Origin: CAYYIS01 sp964470965
GTDB taxonomy: Bacteria > JAAXHH01 > JABIQT01
DNA: 64,000 bases
Direction: 5' to 3'
Assembly (NCBI GenBank): GCA_964470965.1
Contig: CAYYIS010000016.1
Coordinates: forward strand, 25,812-89,811
Shown here: positions 44,457-52,701 of the stretch, piece by piece
Position numbering within the stretch: the first letter of the stretch is position 1
Layout of the letters: each line of letters opens with the position of its first letter
Notes under the pieces: model-generated
What the model saw: the letters and a program-made list of their open reading frames with translations, nothing else
What the model was told of the DNA's origin: nothing
The model's database searches: none
Made by a program: the position numbers and the translations under genes

Positions 44457-44585
44457 ACGGACCGGAAATTAATCTCTTGTACTCTGATCAACGGTATCCG
44501 TCCGTTTTAGGACACATGGCGATACAGTCCTACGGGATTTGCCCGGTTAACAAATCCATCGATACATCTCAGAAATTGCCCTGGC

Positions 44586-45809
44586 CTATTTAACAATTAC
44601 CCTGTGGTACCGCTTCTTGCCCGCCCGCAACAGCAGCGAACCTTCGTCTATGTGTGCGGGCGAGATGGAGGTATGGATGTCATCGATCCTGTCGCCGTTG
44701 ACGTAGGCACCGCCCTGCTGGATGAGACGGCGGATTTCGCCTTTGCTTTTGCCGAGTCCGGCTTCGACGAACAGATCGATCACACCCATGCCTCCGCTTA
44801 ACTGGGCCAATGGAATTTCAGAGGTAGGCAGGTCAATGCTGTCGCCGCCGCCGAATACGGAACGGGCGGCTTCTCGGGCTTTATGTGCTTCTTCCTCGCC
44901 ATGGGTGATCTTCGTGGCCTCGAACGCCAGAACAGACTTGGCCTCACGCAGGTCCGCCCCCTCCAGAGCACCCAGACGCCGGACCTCTTCCATGGGCAGG
45001 AATGTAAACGTCGCCAGCCACTTCTCGATGTCCCTGTCATCAGTATTGACCCAGTACTGGTAATAATCGTACGGAGATACCTTGGAGGCATCCAGCCACA
45101 GAGCGCCGGAAGCGGTTTTACCCATCTTTTCGCCGGTCGCGGTGGTTACAAGCGGCGTGGTCACCGCCTCGGCGCTTTTCCCATCCATTCGACGAATCAG
45201 TTCCACACCGGCCAGGATGTTGCCCCACTGGTCGTCACCACCCATCTGCATCATACAATTGTATTCCCTTGACAGCATCAGGAAGTCGTAGGACTGGAGT
45301 ATCTGGTAATTGAATTCCAGAAAAGTGAGACCGGTCTCCATCCGGATCTTGTACGCTTCGGCCGCCAGCATTCTGTTGACACTGAAGTGCCGGCCCACTT
45401 CCCGAAGAAAATCGATGTACTGAAGGCTCATCAGCCAGTCCGCATTGTTCACCAATAGCGCCTTACCATCGTTGAAATCGAGGTATCTGCTGAGTGTAGC
45501 TTTGATGCCGTCGGCATTTGTCTCCAATTCTGTCCTGGTGAGCATCTGGCGCAGCTCCGTCTTACCACTGGGATCACCGATGCTGGCGGTACCGACACCC
45601 AGCAGCGCGATCGGAAGATGGCCGCACCGCTGGAGGTGAGCAAGTATCATGATGGACACCAGGTTGCCTGCATGGAGCGTGTCGGCGGTCGGATCGAATC
45701 CGATGTAACAGGTCACAGGCCCTTCATCGAACGCGCGGCGGACCGCCTCCTCATCGGTCACCTGCGAAACAAATCCCCGTTCTTTCAGTACGTCGAATGC
45801 GTTGGTCAT
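44586..45809 (-). CDS. tyrS: Tyrosyl-tRNA synthetase
   Basis: 407 residues, standard bacterial TyrS. Class I signatures: the HIGH-like motif in PTADTLHAGNL and KMSKS as GEKMGKTASGAL. Tyrosine-binding residues lie in YCYIGFDPTADTL-type and QILQSYDFLMLSREY segments. The C-terminal S4 RNA-binding domain begins near LFVEAGLGKSKGEIRRLIQQ. It charges tRNA-Tyr in the cytoplasm. ATG 45809 is preceded by a GGAAGCAAG stretch. No T-box leader is seen. Its stop faces the ACMSD stop across 129 bases. Confidence 0.97.
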   Translation of the reverse strand: MTNAFDVLKERGFVSQVTDEEAVRRAFDEGPVTCYIGFDPTADTLHAGNLVSIMILAHLQRCGHLPIALLGVGTASIGDPSGKTELRQMLTRTELETNADGIKATLSRYLDFNDGKALLVNNADWLMSLQYIDFLREVGRHFSVNRMLAAEAYKIRMETGLTFLEFNYQILQSYDFLMLSREYNCMMQMGGDDQWGNILAGVELIRRMDGKSAEAVTTPLVTTATGEKMGKTASGALWLDASKVSPYDYYQYWVNTDDRDIEKWLATFTFLPMEEVRRLGALEGADLREAKSVLAFEATKITHGEEEAHKAREAARSVFGGGDSIDLPTSEIPLAQLSGGMGVIDLFVEAGLGKSKGEIRRLIQQGGAYVNGDRIDDIHTSISPAHIDEGSLLLRAGKKRYHRVIVK

Positions 45810-45935
45810 TGCTTGCTTCCTTATTTCATAGGTAAATCTTTCACTTCAATGTCTCAGGCGGAATACTTAAACGGATAATATGGATCTACCTACCGTTTGT
45901 CAAGCATACCGCAGTCCCATTGCCAAATGGGGATG

Positions 45936-46079
45936 CTACCCCACCAATTCGGTGTCATCATCGGTTTCGGGCACGATCGTTTCGGTCGGTCGATCCGACT
46001 CCACCTGCCAAACCAGCCGCATTACAAAAACCGCCAGTAAAATCTCCCCAATGACAATCACCCAGGCCAGTGCACCCAT
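45936..46079 (-). CDS. 47-residue single-pass membrane protein coupled to the NCS1 permease
   Basis: The ATG at 46079-46077 shares its first base with the permease stop (TAA at 46081-46079), giving TAATG. The product is MGALAWVIVIGEILLAVFVM then RLVWQVESDRPTETIVPETD and DDTELVG. Residues 3-24 form one clear hydrophobic helix; a positively charged Arg follows, then an acidic tail (DDDTE). This order predicts a small single-span protein. The coupling overlap plus the membrane helix make a small accessory subunit of the transporter likely, as seen for MetS with MetP or for other small transporter partners. I do not recognise a family. Its length of 47 residues leaves some chance that it is spurious, but the one-base overlap and TM pattern argue for it. 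Confidence 0.68.
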   Translation of the reverse strand: MGALAWVIVIGEILLAVFVMRLVWQVESDRPTETIVPETDDDTELVG

Positions 46080-47419
46080 TACAACTCCTTCAAACCCAAC
46101 TGACGCTCCGGTGTCGTGCCTTGTGCCAGGGCCAGACGCATCCAGACATAGTAGATGATTCCAGCAGTTACCATACTAGTAATCAGACCGCTGAATAACT
46201 GGTAGGTACCGGTGAAGTACCCGGCGGCAAAGCCCGCTATCCAGGCGACGAACGCAGCAGGATTCAGGCGCATGTCGGCGCCGCGGACGTCTTCGTAGCG
46301 GCTGCGGCGTTCCGGAAACGCCCAGTAGTCGAGTATGACGGTAATCGCGATCGGACTGACGATCCATGCCAGGAAACCGACCCACCAGTTAGCCAGCTGA
46401 TCCAGACCCAGAAAACTGCCCAGAAACCCGAAAACACCGGCCAGTGTGGTTGCAAGTCGGCGCATGAATTCCTGGTTCCTCACGATCGGGAACGGCGGCG
46501 CGGAAAACGCCAGACCGGACGCGTATACACCACCCTGCATTGTGGACTGAGCCCCGAACCAGAGGGCCACCCATGCGAGCATACCCAGACCGAGCGCATT
46601 GGTGATAAGGAATATATTGAAGTCGCCCGTATGCGCTGCGCCTATGGCGCCCCCCCAGTACTGGATCGTCACGAAACCGGCGTAGGCGGTCATGATTCCC
46701 AGGGCCGCATGCTTGCCGTTTTTCCAGAACCGGGCCAGGTCACCGATGATGGTCACACCCACCAACCACCCTCCGGCGGCCATATCGAAGCCGGCCATGA
46801 CACTCATCTTTGGCGTCCAGTTCTTATCCCACAACGTCAGAAAACCGCCAGCGTTCTGCAACGTCATAACCAGAACCACGCCCAAGATCGCCAAAAAACC
46901 TGGTACTGCGAACCAGTCAATGTACGCCATCCAGCGAATCTTTACGATACCTGGCAGCATGAAGAGACCGCCAATGACGACCGTTGCGGTTATCCAGATC
47001 GGTGACCATGGCGCGGCGTTCACCTGGTCGGCGAATCCGTCTCGCGTCAGGTTCAGGATCACCGCGAACCAGCCCATATTGACGACACCCATGATCACAT
47101 TGGGCAGCACCACCCCCGAACGGCCATAACTGTAACGGTACAGTAGAGCGCTGGAATACCCCGTGCGGGCCGCCGCAACACCGATAAGCACGCCAACCAT
47201 ACCGTTGCAGAGCGTTCCGAAAAAAATAATCGGCATCGACAGGCGTAGGGGAAATTCCTGCCCCACAAGACCACCTACCAGGAAACTGGAAAGCACCAGC
47301 ACCCAGCCGGTAAGGATCAGCCAGTTGTTCCAGAAACCGAGCCGTCGGGATAGTGGGAGCTTGGACCGTGCTGCATCGCCTACTGTGGCGATCTGCCGTG
47401 TGGGTTCGTGATTAGCCAT
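46079..47419 (-). CDS. NCS1-family nucleobase/allantoin-type permease (CodB-like)
   Basis: 446 residues with about twelve transmembrane helices. The early FPLRLSMPIIFFGTLCNGMV and GYSSALLYRYSYGRSG, and the later LGLDQLANWWVGFLAW, fit the LeuT-fold NCS1 cation symporters that import cytosine, purines, allantoin, hydantoin or related compounds. Substrate prediction is not reliable from sequence. A 47-residue membrane protein is coupled downstream by TAATG. The gene upstream on the same strand ends the previous unit at 47542, so this pair is probably one transcript. No cytosine deaminase or allantoinase is near. Confidence 0.87.
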   Translation of the reverse strand: MANHEPTRQIATVGDAARSKLPLSRRLGFWNNWLILTGWVLVLSSFLVGGLVGQEFPLRLSMPIIFFGTLCNGMVGVLIGVAAARTGYSSALLYRYSYGRSGVVLPNVIMGVVNMGWFAVILNLTRDGFADQVNAAPWSPIWITATVVIGGLFMLPGIVKIRWMAYIDWFAVPGFLAILGVVLVMTLQNAGGFLTLWDKNWTPKMSVMAGFDMAAGGWLVGVTIIGDLARFWKNGKHAALGIMTAYAGFVTIQYWGGAIGAAHTGDFNIFLITNALGLGMLAWVALWFGAQSTMQGGVYASGLAFSAPPFPIVRNQEFMRRLATTLAGVFGFLGSFLGLDQLANWWVGFLAWIVSPIAITVILDYWAFPERRSRYEDVRGADMRLNPAAFVAWIAGFAAGYFTGTYQLFSGLITSMVTAGIIYYVWMRLALAQGTTPERQLGLKEL

Positions 47420-47541
47420 GTTGTGGAGTGATCGATTAACGTACCTGGACGGGTCCGCATGCGTGTATCGCAGCGATTTCAGGACTGAAAAATCAATTCA
47501 TTTGTCGGGATATTCCGCTGCTTGTCAAGCCGTCAACAGTC

Positions 47542-48522
47542 TCAACGCAATTGCACCGGTGCGCTGCCGTTCTTAGCAGATTCGTACACGCCGAGAATGA
47601 GGCTCAGCGACCGCTTCGCCTCCGCACCGTCTACGCGCGGAGTGCCTCCGTCACGTACCACCCGAATCATATCTTCGATGATATTTTTCGGCCCCGTATT
47701 CTCATACGCATCGTCCGCCGACTCACCCGGTATTTCCCATAATTCCACTTTATGCCCCGAGACGATGGCTGCACCCTTGTCACCATGGACTTCCACCCGC
47801 GGCGGTAGACTGGTCGGGAAGGTAGTGGTACCAAGGATGGTCCCCACGGCACCGTTCTCGAATTTTATCATGGCCATACCGAGATCTTCGGTCTCGATTT
47901 CGTGGGTAAACACGCCGATCTGTCCACACACTGTTTTGGGTTGTCCCATATACCAGATGAGCTGATCTATCTGGTGAACCGTCTGGTTAATGAGGGATCC
48001 GCCGCCGTCGTATTTCCAAGTACCATGCCATCCGTCGTAATAGGCGTCGGCGCGGAACCACTTCAGCCGTACTTCTCCCAGGATCGGCTTTCCGAGGCGT
48101 CCCTCACGAATCGCATCACCCATCCGGACGTTATCGTCCATATACCGCGACTCAAAATCGACGGCTAGGGTCACACCTGCATCGTCACAGGCTTTTATCA
48201 ACCGGTCGGCACTCTCTAAAGTTACATCTATAGGCTTGGTGGACACCACATGCTTACCCGCCTGCGCCACCACTTCACCGAAATCCGCGTGGGTACCGCT
48301 GGGGGTCATCACCATAACCACGTCGATATCGGCCCGTTCGAGCATACGCCGGTAGTCTTCGTACCAGTCTATACCATACTCCCCTGCCGCTTTCTGTCCC
48401 CGCTCTTCATCGATATCGGCCACCGCCACAAGCCGGGCGCCGTCCGTAGCGTGGATCAGTTTAGCACGGGCAGCGCCCATCCCGAGGCCGACAACACCGA
48501 ATCCTACTCCCTCATTGTTCAA
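47542..48522 (-). CDS. Gfo/Idh/MocA family oxidoreductase
   Basis: 326 residues. A Rossmann motif is present (GFGVVGLGMGAARAK), followed by the second-strand acidic residue in VAVADIDEERG. The EKP position is TKP (VVSTKPIDVTLESADR), so the catalytic Lys and Pro are kept while Glu is Thr. The C-terminal domain carries INQTVHQIDQLIWYMG with the substrate-site His/Asp. The start is TTG at 48522, with GGAGG six bases upstream, which is why I favour it. It catalyses NAD(P)-dependent redox chemistry on a sugar-like compound; the substrate is unknown. Upstream, a terminator ends the 48618-48965 gene, so this gene starts its own transcript. Confidence 0.9.
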   Translation of the reverse strand: MNNEGVGFGVVGLGMGAARAKLIHATDGARLVAVADIDEERGQKAAGEYGIDWYEDYRRMLERADIDVVMVMTPSGTHADFGEVVAQAGKHVVSTKPIDVTLESADRLIKACDDAGVTLAVDFESRYMDDNVRMGDAIREGRLGKPILGEVRLKWFRADAYYDGWHGTWKYDGGGSLINQTVHQIDQLIWYMGQPKTVCGQIGVFTHEIETEDLGMAMIKFENGAVGTILGTTTFPTSLPPRVEVHGDKGAAIVSGHKVELWEIPGESADDAYENTGPKNIIEDMIRVVRDGGTPRVDGAEAKRSLSLILGVYESAKNGSAPVQLR

Positions 48523-48543
48523 AACTTACCTCCTTGGTACCTG

Positions 48544-48576
48544 AAAAAAAAGCTCTGCCGGTGTGCTGGCAGAGCC
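48544..48576 (-). terminator. Rho-independent terminator after the 115-residue unknown gene
   Basis: On the minus strand GCTCTGCC and GGCAGAGC (48575-48568 and 48559-48552) form an 8-bp GC-rich stem with an 8-base loop, followed directly by a run of T from 48551 to 48544. It lies about 40 bases beyond the stop at 48618 and just before the TTG start of the downstream oxidoreductase, so it separates the two transcripts. Confidence 0.9.
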
Positions 48577-48617
48577 GTTGGAATTGAAATATTGGACTTT
48601 GTGCATATTGATAATTG

Positions 48618-48965
48618 TTATTCTTGAAACCGTCCTGAACCGACCGCAAGGAATTCCGATGCCATCAGTTCTTTGAGCACCGCTATCTTATCTTGGGTTC
48701 TCATATACAGATCGTTCAGCGCTTCTTCGCTGGCCATTTCGTCTACGCAGCCTACCCGTTCGATGTATTCCGCGATGAGTTCATCCTCCCAATCGCTTCC
48801 CATATTAGCGGTCACGTAGACAGAAAAAGTCTTAATAGGCAACGGATAGTCATCCGGAATCATAGCCTGAACATCACGAATCATATCATTCACACGAATT
48901 TCATGAACCCCTTTTTCCTTTAGCTCTCTCACCATCTCATTGAGGTCGGTGAACGTGATCTTCAC
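48618..48965 (-). CDS. Small hypothetical protein, conserved family not recognised
   Basis: 115 residues, soluble and acidic. It starts MKITFTDLNEMVRELKEKG at GTG 48965, with AAGGAG seven bases upstream. The middle has beta-rich IKTFSVYVTANMGSDWED and the C-terminus is helical (EALNDLYMRTQDKIAVLKEL). No catalytic motif, CxxC or membrane helix is seen. It is followed by a strong terminator at 48544-48576, so it forms a single-gene unit. The name-free family cannot be guessed; the compact alpha/beta pattern and good start and stop signals support a real gene. Confidence 0.7.
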   Translation of the reverse strand: MKITFTDLNEMVRELKEKGVHEIRVNDMIRDVQAMIPDDYPLPIKTFSVYVTANMGSDWEDELIAEYIERVGCVDEMASEEALNDLYMRTQDKIAVLKELMASEFLAVGSGRFQE

Positions 48966-49389
48966 GGCTGGACTCCTTTTTATCTGCGCCGTGCGGGGTT
49001 AGTCTTAAGCACAGACGCGCGCCAGTTAAGGATGCGCAGGCAGATGAGCCAAATCATTCACTTCATTGCAATTAACAGCACTGACAATACTCTGGAGACA
49101 TCTCAATTTCTGAACAGATGGAACAGAAAGGACCGGGGAATGTTTGTGACGCCTTCTAATTGTTTGTTAATGTCTTTAGCGTAACAGAACGTTTGGTGAT
49201 TGTCAAGACATTTTTCAACTTCCATATCCATACGTCGCCAACCCGTGCAGGTGCTTAAACAACCAAAATCCATGAACGCCAAAACATACATTTTTAATAA
49301 TAACCCAATTGTATTTAATAGGTTATACCCGATACCCTTTGGCAATATATGCAAACATTATCTCAAGAGGTATGTACACCGAGGCTCCC
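48966..49389. other. Gene-free stretch upstream of an amidase relic
   Basis: 424 bases. Between 49090 and 49380 it is unusually AT-rich for the window. Any frame seen lacks both motifs and ribosome binding sites. No hairpin or repeat stands out. It must contain the promoter for the 48618-48965 gene. Confidence 0.4.
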
Positions 49390-49861
49390 CGGTGCGGGCC
49401 ATCCACGCCGGCACAGAATGCCACGGATGGCCGATGGCCCAGGTGTGCAGATTTTCCGTGTTCACGCCGAAGGCAAATTCATGTGCGTAAGTCATGCCGC
49501 CAATAATCGCCCCAGCCTGCTTCAACCTGTCGGTGACGGTTGCATCAATTGAGAGAAGTTCTCCGGGGCCATACTACTAAAAGCCGCAGATGGGGGGCGT
49601 TATCGTCACGTCGAATAGGTCCCTGAACTCGATAGGAATTCCGGGTAAAGGCCCGCGGGCCCGATCATTCTGGACTTCCAGTTCCGCCAGACTCGCGGCT
49701 TCGAAATCACCGTATCGGAACAGGTATATAAGCGCATGGCGCCAAGACTCACACCGACCGATTTTGGCGAACATGGCCTCCATGAGTTTTACAGGGGCAG
49801 ACTTGGCTGGAGCGGATGTGCAGCTGGATTCGGCGAAAGACACTTCGCGCATGTGGTCCAT
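49390..49861 (-). pseudogene. Decayed amidase-signature gene fragment
   Basis: From ATG 49861 the minus strand reads MDHMREVSFAESSCTSAPAK, then VKLMEAMFAKIGRCES and RARGPLPGIPIEFRDLFDV, which is the amidase N-terminal pattern (normally RGPLHGIPIALKDLFD). It then runs into nonsense and stops at 49577. In another frame, from about 49548, it continues IDATVTDRLKQAGAIIGGMT, YAHEFAFGVNTENLHTWAIG, matching the next conserved amidase block (DATVVERLRAAGAVILGKTN-like). The Lys of the Ser-cisSer-Lys triad is Arg (FRDLF) and the Ser block is missing. About 470 bases of a normal 1.4-kb gene remain, with at least one frameshift and two stops. It is clearly a relic, related to but not a recent copy of the amidase at 10609. 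Confidence 0.85.
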
Positions 49862-49960
49862 GGAGGCACCATGACTTGCAAGAGAATACGCTTGATTTTT
49901 CAATTCACAACAATTACTTATTGTATTGATTTCTAATACCAAACCGCACCGGAGATAACC

Positions 49961-50818
49961 ATGATCAACATAATCCCAACAGGTGCCAGCCTGGGCGCCG
50001 AGGTGCGCAGCCTTGACTTGTCCAGGCCATTTGACTTGGAAACGCGGGACGAGGTTTTGGCTGCATGGCATCGCCACCAAGTGCTTCTGTTCCGGGATCA
50101 GGACCTGGACGATGAGGCGCTGATCGCCTTTACCGACAGGATCGGAGAAATCCAGGAGGCGCCGGACAGTGATGTGACCGGTGGATTCGGTTCTTACTCC
50201 GATGTGCCGCCGGCCATTACTATTATATCCAACATCGAGAAAAACGGCAAACAGATCGGTTCATTGGGGCATGCCGAGGCGAGCTGGCACACAGACATGT
50301 CTTTTATCGAGACGCCACCGGCCGGTAGTGTTCTGTATGCCCTGCAGGTGCCGACATCAGGGGGCAACACCGGATTCTGCAACATGTACGCCGGGTATGA
50401 AGCACTTGATGCAGACATAAAAGCGAGGATTTCCGAACGGCGGGCCATCCATGATTTTACCTATACCAGCGCCGGCGTGGTGCGCGTAGGCCATGAAGAA
50501 GTAACCGATGTACGCGACACGCCCGGAGCCCGGCATCCCCTGGTACGGACCCATCCAGCGACAGGGCGCAAATGCCTGTTCCTCGGACGCCGCATCAACG
50601 GCTATATCCTCGACCTCCCCGTACCGGAAAGCGAAGCTCTGCTCGACCTGCTATGGTCCGAAGCAACCCGTCCTGAATTCACATGGGAGCATGCCTGGCG
50701 CAAGGGCGATGTGGTGATGTGGGACAACCGCTGCGTCATGCACAGCCGCTCTGCATTCGACCCCGCCGACATCCGACTGATGCACCGCACTCAGATAAAA
50801 GGCGACATACCGTACTGA
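49961..50818 (+). CDS. TauD/TfdA-family Fe(II)/2-oxoglutarate dioxygenase
   Basis: 285 residues, standard length. Iron ligands: His and Asp in ASWHTDMSFIETPP (H-x-D), and the distal His in WDNRCVMHSRSAFDP; the following RTQIKG at the C-terminus supplies the 2-oxoglutarate Arg. The N-terminal PTGASLGAEVRSLDLSRPF is typical of the family. TauD relatives oxidise taurine, alkyl-sulfates, phenoxyacetates or other small compounds. The substrate is unknown; taurine use would fit the sulfatases and YeeE genes but is not proven. ATG 49961 follows GGAGATAACC. Confidence 0.93.
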   Translation: MINIIPTGASLGAEVRSLDLSRPFDLETRDEVLAAWHRHQVLLFRDQDLDDEALIAFTDRIGEIQEAPDSDVTGGFGSYSDVPPAITIISNIEKNGKQIGSLGHAEASWHTDMSFIETPPAGSVLYALQVPTSGGNTGFCNMYAGYEALDADIKARISERRAIHDFTYTSAGVVRVGHEEVTDVRDTPGARHPLVRTHPATGRKCLFLGRRINGYILDLPVPESEALLDLLWSEATRPEFTWEHAWRKGDVVMWDNRCVMHSRSAFDPADIRLMHRTQIKGDIPY

Positions 50819-50844
50819 CCCCAACCTCTGAAATAGCACGATTG

Positions 50845-51102
50845 TTACTCCAAATCCCGGCGAAGCACGGTGTCATCAAGCAGATCAAACGGCTCGGAGG
50901 AGAATATAGCGTCTAAACCCACACCGAGCGCATTGGAGAGCCTCAGTGCAAGCCCGATGGTCGGGTTGAATTGCTGGCGCTCTATGTAGCCGATGGTCTG
51001 TGGGTGAATTTCCGTCCGGTCGGCCAGTTCTTTACGCGACATATTACGCTCGACCCGCAACATCTTCAATCTATTAAAGAATTCTACTTTTTTATCGGTC
51101 AT
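50845..51102 (-). CDS. Small XRE-family DNA-binding regulator
   Basis: 85 residues from ATG 51102. It is one helix-turn-helix: MSRKELADRTEIHPQTIGYI, then ERQQFNPTIGLALRLSNALG, the classical HTH_3/XRE pattern, and a short tail ending LDDTVLRRDLE. It is the type that regulates its own operon with a membrane protein partner. It overlaps the upstream membrane-protein gene by 11 bases (ATG 51102 versus stop at 51092), so it is translated from the same mRNA. A palindrome over the operon promoter at 51720-51734 is the probable operator. Confidence 0.9.
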   Translation of the reverse strand: MTDKKVEFFNRLKMLRVERNMSRKELADRTEIHPQTIGYIERQQFNPTIGLALRLSNALGVGLDAIFSSEPFDLLDDTVLRRDLE

Positions 51103-51673
51103 TCTTAAGCTCATTGTCGTCAACGAGTTCATCGGGCAGTCGCCAGGCAAGGAGGAGGCGGGGAATGTTCTGGGCAAGCACGAGCAGCGCTGTGCCGATA
51201 CCTATGTAGAGAGGTAATCCTCCATAAAGTGGATGCGAAAACGGGAGATATCCGGCCGACATCGCACTCAACAAAACCACCCCGGTGATTATGGATATCC
51301 CTAAAAGGGCCATTTCAAAAGGGCGTGCATCGCTGCGGGCTTTAATGTTCAGCTGCTGCTGGCGTTCGTCGTAAGGTTTATCGGGCCATTCAATAGCGGA
51401 CCGGATCGACATAATGAGCAGTGGCGGAATATGAATCACCATGAAAAGCGCCACCCAGAACAATGCGCTTAACAATTTTTCTGTCGGCGTGGCGGGATTA
51501 GGGGCCAAAACCGACCAGACAATAAACCCAACCAGATATCCCATCGCCAACAGACCCAGAATACACGCGAACACGACCAGTCGCCTGGTGCCCTGCCTTT
51601 TCAGACTGTCTGCCAGTCGGCTGTTCAGGAAGCGAGTATCGAGTTGCTTGAGATATGTATCGGACTCTCGCAT
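51092..51673 (-). CDS. Four-helix membrane protein partnered with an XRE regulator
   Basis: 193 residues from ATG 51673 (AAAGGAG nearby upstream); a longer upstream reading lacks support. Four hydrophobic segments: RLVVFACILGLLAMGYLVGF, LSALFWVALFMVIHIPPLLI, MALLGISIITGVVLLSAMSA and LPLYIGIGTALLVLAQNIPR. The tail is charged (DELVDDNELKNDR). It has the organisation of small membrane proteins that sit in operons with XRE regulators of the YozG type, but I do not recognise a named family or function. The stop overlaps the regulator start. Confidence 0.82.
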   Translation of the reverse strand: MRESDTYLKQLDTRFLNSRLADSLKRQGTRRLVVFACILGLLAMGYLVGFIVWSVLAPNPATPTEKLLSALFWVALFMVIHIPPLLIMSIRSAIEWPDKPYDERQQQLNIKARSDARPFEMALLGISIITGVVLLSAMSAGYLPFSHPLYGGLPLYIGIGTALLVLAQNIPRLLLAWRLPDELVDDNELKNDR

Positions 51674-51719
51674 CGTGAATCTTCTCCTTTCTTTGACAAG
51701 CACACTTACTATTAGCTGC

Positions 51720-51760
51720 AATACATTTTGTATTATATATGCTACTAAACGAAATGTAAA
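51720..51760 (-). promoter_or_regulatory. Strong sigma-70-type promoter with overlapping palindromic operator
   Basis: On the minus strand TTTACA (plus 51760-51755, 5/6 to -35) is followed after exactly 17 bases by TATAAT (plus 51737-51732, 6/6 to -10). Overlapping the -10 and the start site is a palindrome, AATACA-TTT-TGTATT (51720-51734). Transcription would start near 51725, about 50 bases before ATG 51673. The palindrome is well placed for auto-repression by the XRE protein made from this operon. Confidence 0.68.
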
Positions 51761-52701
51761 GATTTATTTTTCTCTCTATAAATTATTTTAAAAAAAAGAA
51801 ACCATGAATTTGCAGCGTGAATCGATTTTTACAGAAACAAGTATATATTTGATGCCATGGCTTACACTTAGGCCCCCCCAATTTTTTCAATGCATTGTTT
51901 TCATGACGCGCCATGATTGACAGGCAGAGGCGTCTTACACCCCGCCAGGAACGTCAAGCCCTGGAAGAGTAAATCGCCCCTGGCGAACCAGGCATACGCC
52001 GGCAAGGATCTTATAGACGACAACACAACCATTAGCCGTTGTCATATCCGCCATCCCTCGGCAAAGGCGGCATGTGCGCTAACATGTCTGCCCCCGGGAC
52101 ACTCAACTCGACCGCCACATGGCTATCAGAGTGCTGCCGGAGACGCTCCCTAAAGATCCCGATCATCTGGCACGGTACCGCCGCGCAGCAAAGGCGGTTG
52201 CCTGTCGCCTGCACGACCATATCACTACTATGTTCTCTCTAGAAGAAGACGGGGATACTTACTTGATCCTGATAGGGTAAGCGGGGAGGAAGAACCGATG
52301 CGGTGTGAGGACGGTAGTCTGGATGTGGATAGAAGGTAGCGGAGAATAAAAGCAGGTTGGCGGTCACAAGGGATCGCCCCTACGTTTTGTAGAGTTTTGA
52401 ACGGAAAATGACTGAATATCGCCTTTCCGGGGACGGATCGGTTTTTTGTACCGACAAAATTGTTCCCGTCCGGTGTGTCCAGTTTCCGGGGGACTCTAAC
52501 GGATCCTTGTGTAGTCATAAGGCGAAATTTTCTTAAAGGTCCGTTGATCGGAAAGACCCCGTTTAAAAGCGCCGAAAGGACATCAACGCTGTTTGATTCC
52601 TTGTTCCGTCGTAGACGATGAAGCGCAGAACCAACCAACTGTGTCTCTATACGGAGTTTGAGTATTGGAGTGAACCTGATGTCTTGACTCGATCCTTTTT
52701 T
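51761..52701. other. Gene-free stretch, about 0.94 kb
   Basis: AT-rich to about 51900, then mixed. Frames around 52032-52220 and 52228-52638 (both minus) have no motif and no ribosome binding site. The phrase GGTCACAAGGGATCGCCCCT at 52360-52381 resembles a dispersed non-coding repeat seen in many environmental genomes, but only one copy is in this window, so this is a guess. No hairpin with T-run was found. Confidence 0.4.

Noticed and set aside
49590..49874. A 94-codon plus-strand frame upstream of the TauD-type gene
   Set aside because: It is the antisense of the amidase relic, whose minus-strand reading shows real family blocks.
52228..52638. A 136-codon minus-strand frame upstream of the M24 gene region
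   Set aside because: The composition is low in typical folds and it holds a phrase like a common non-coding environmental repeat; no ribosome binding site.
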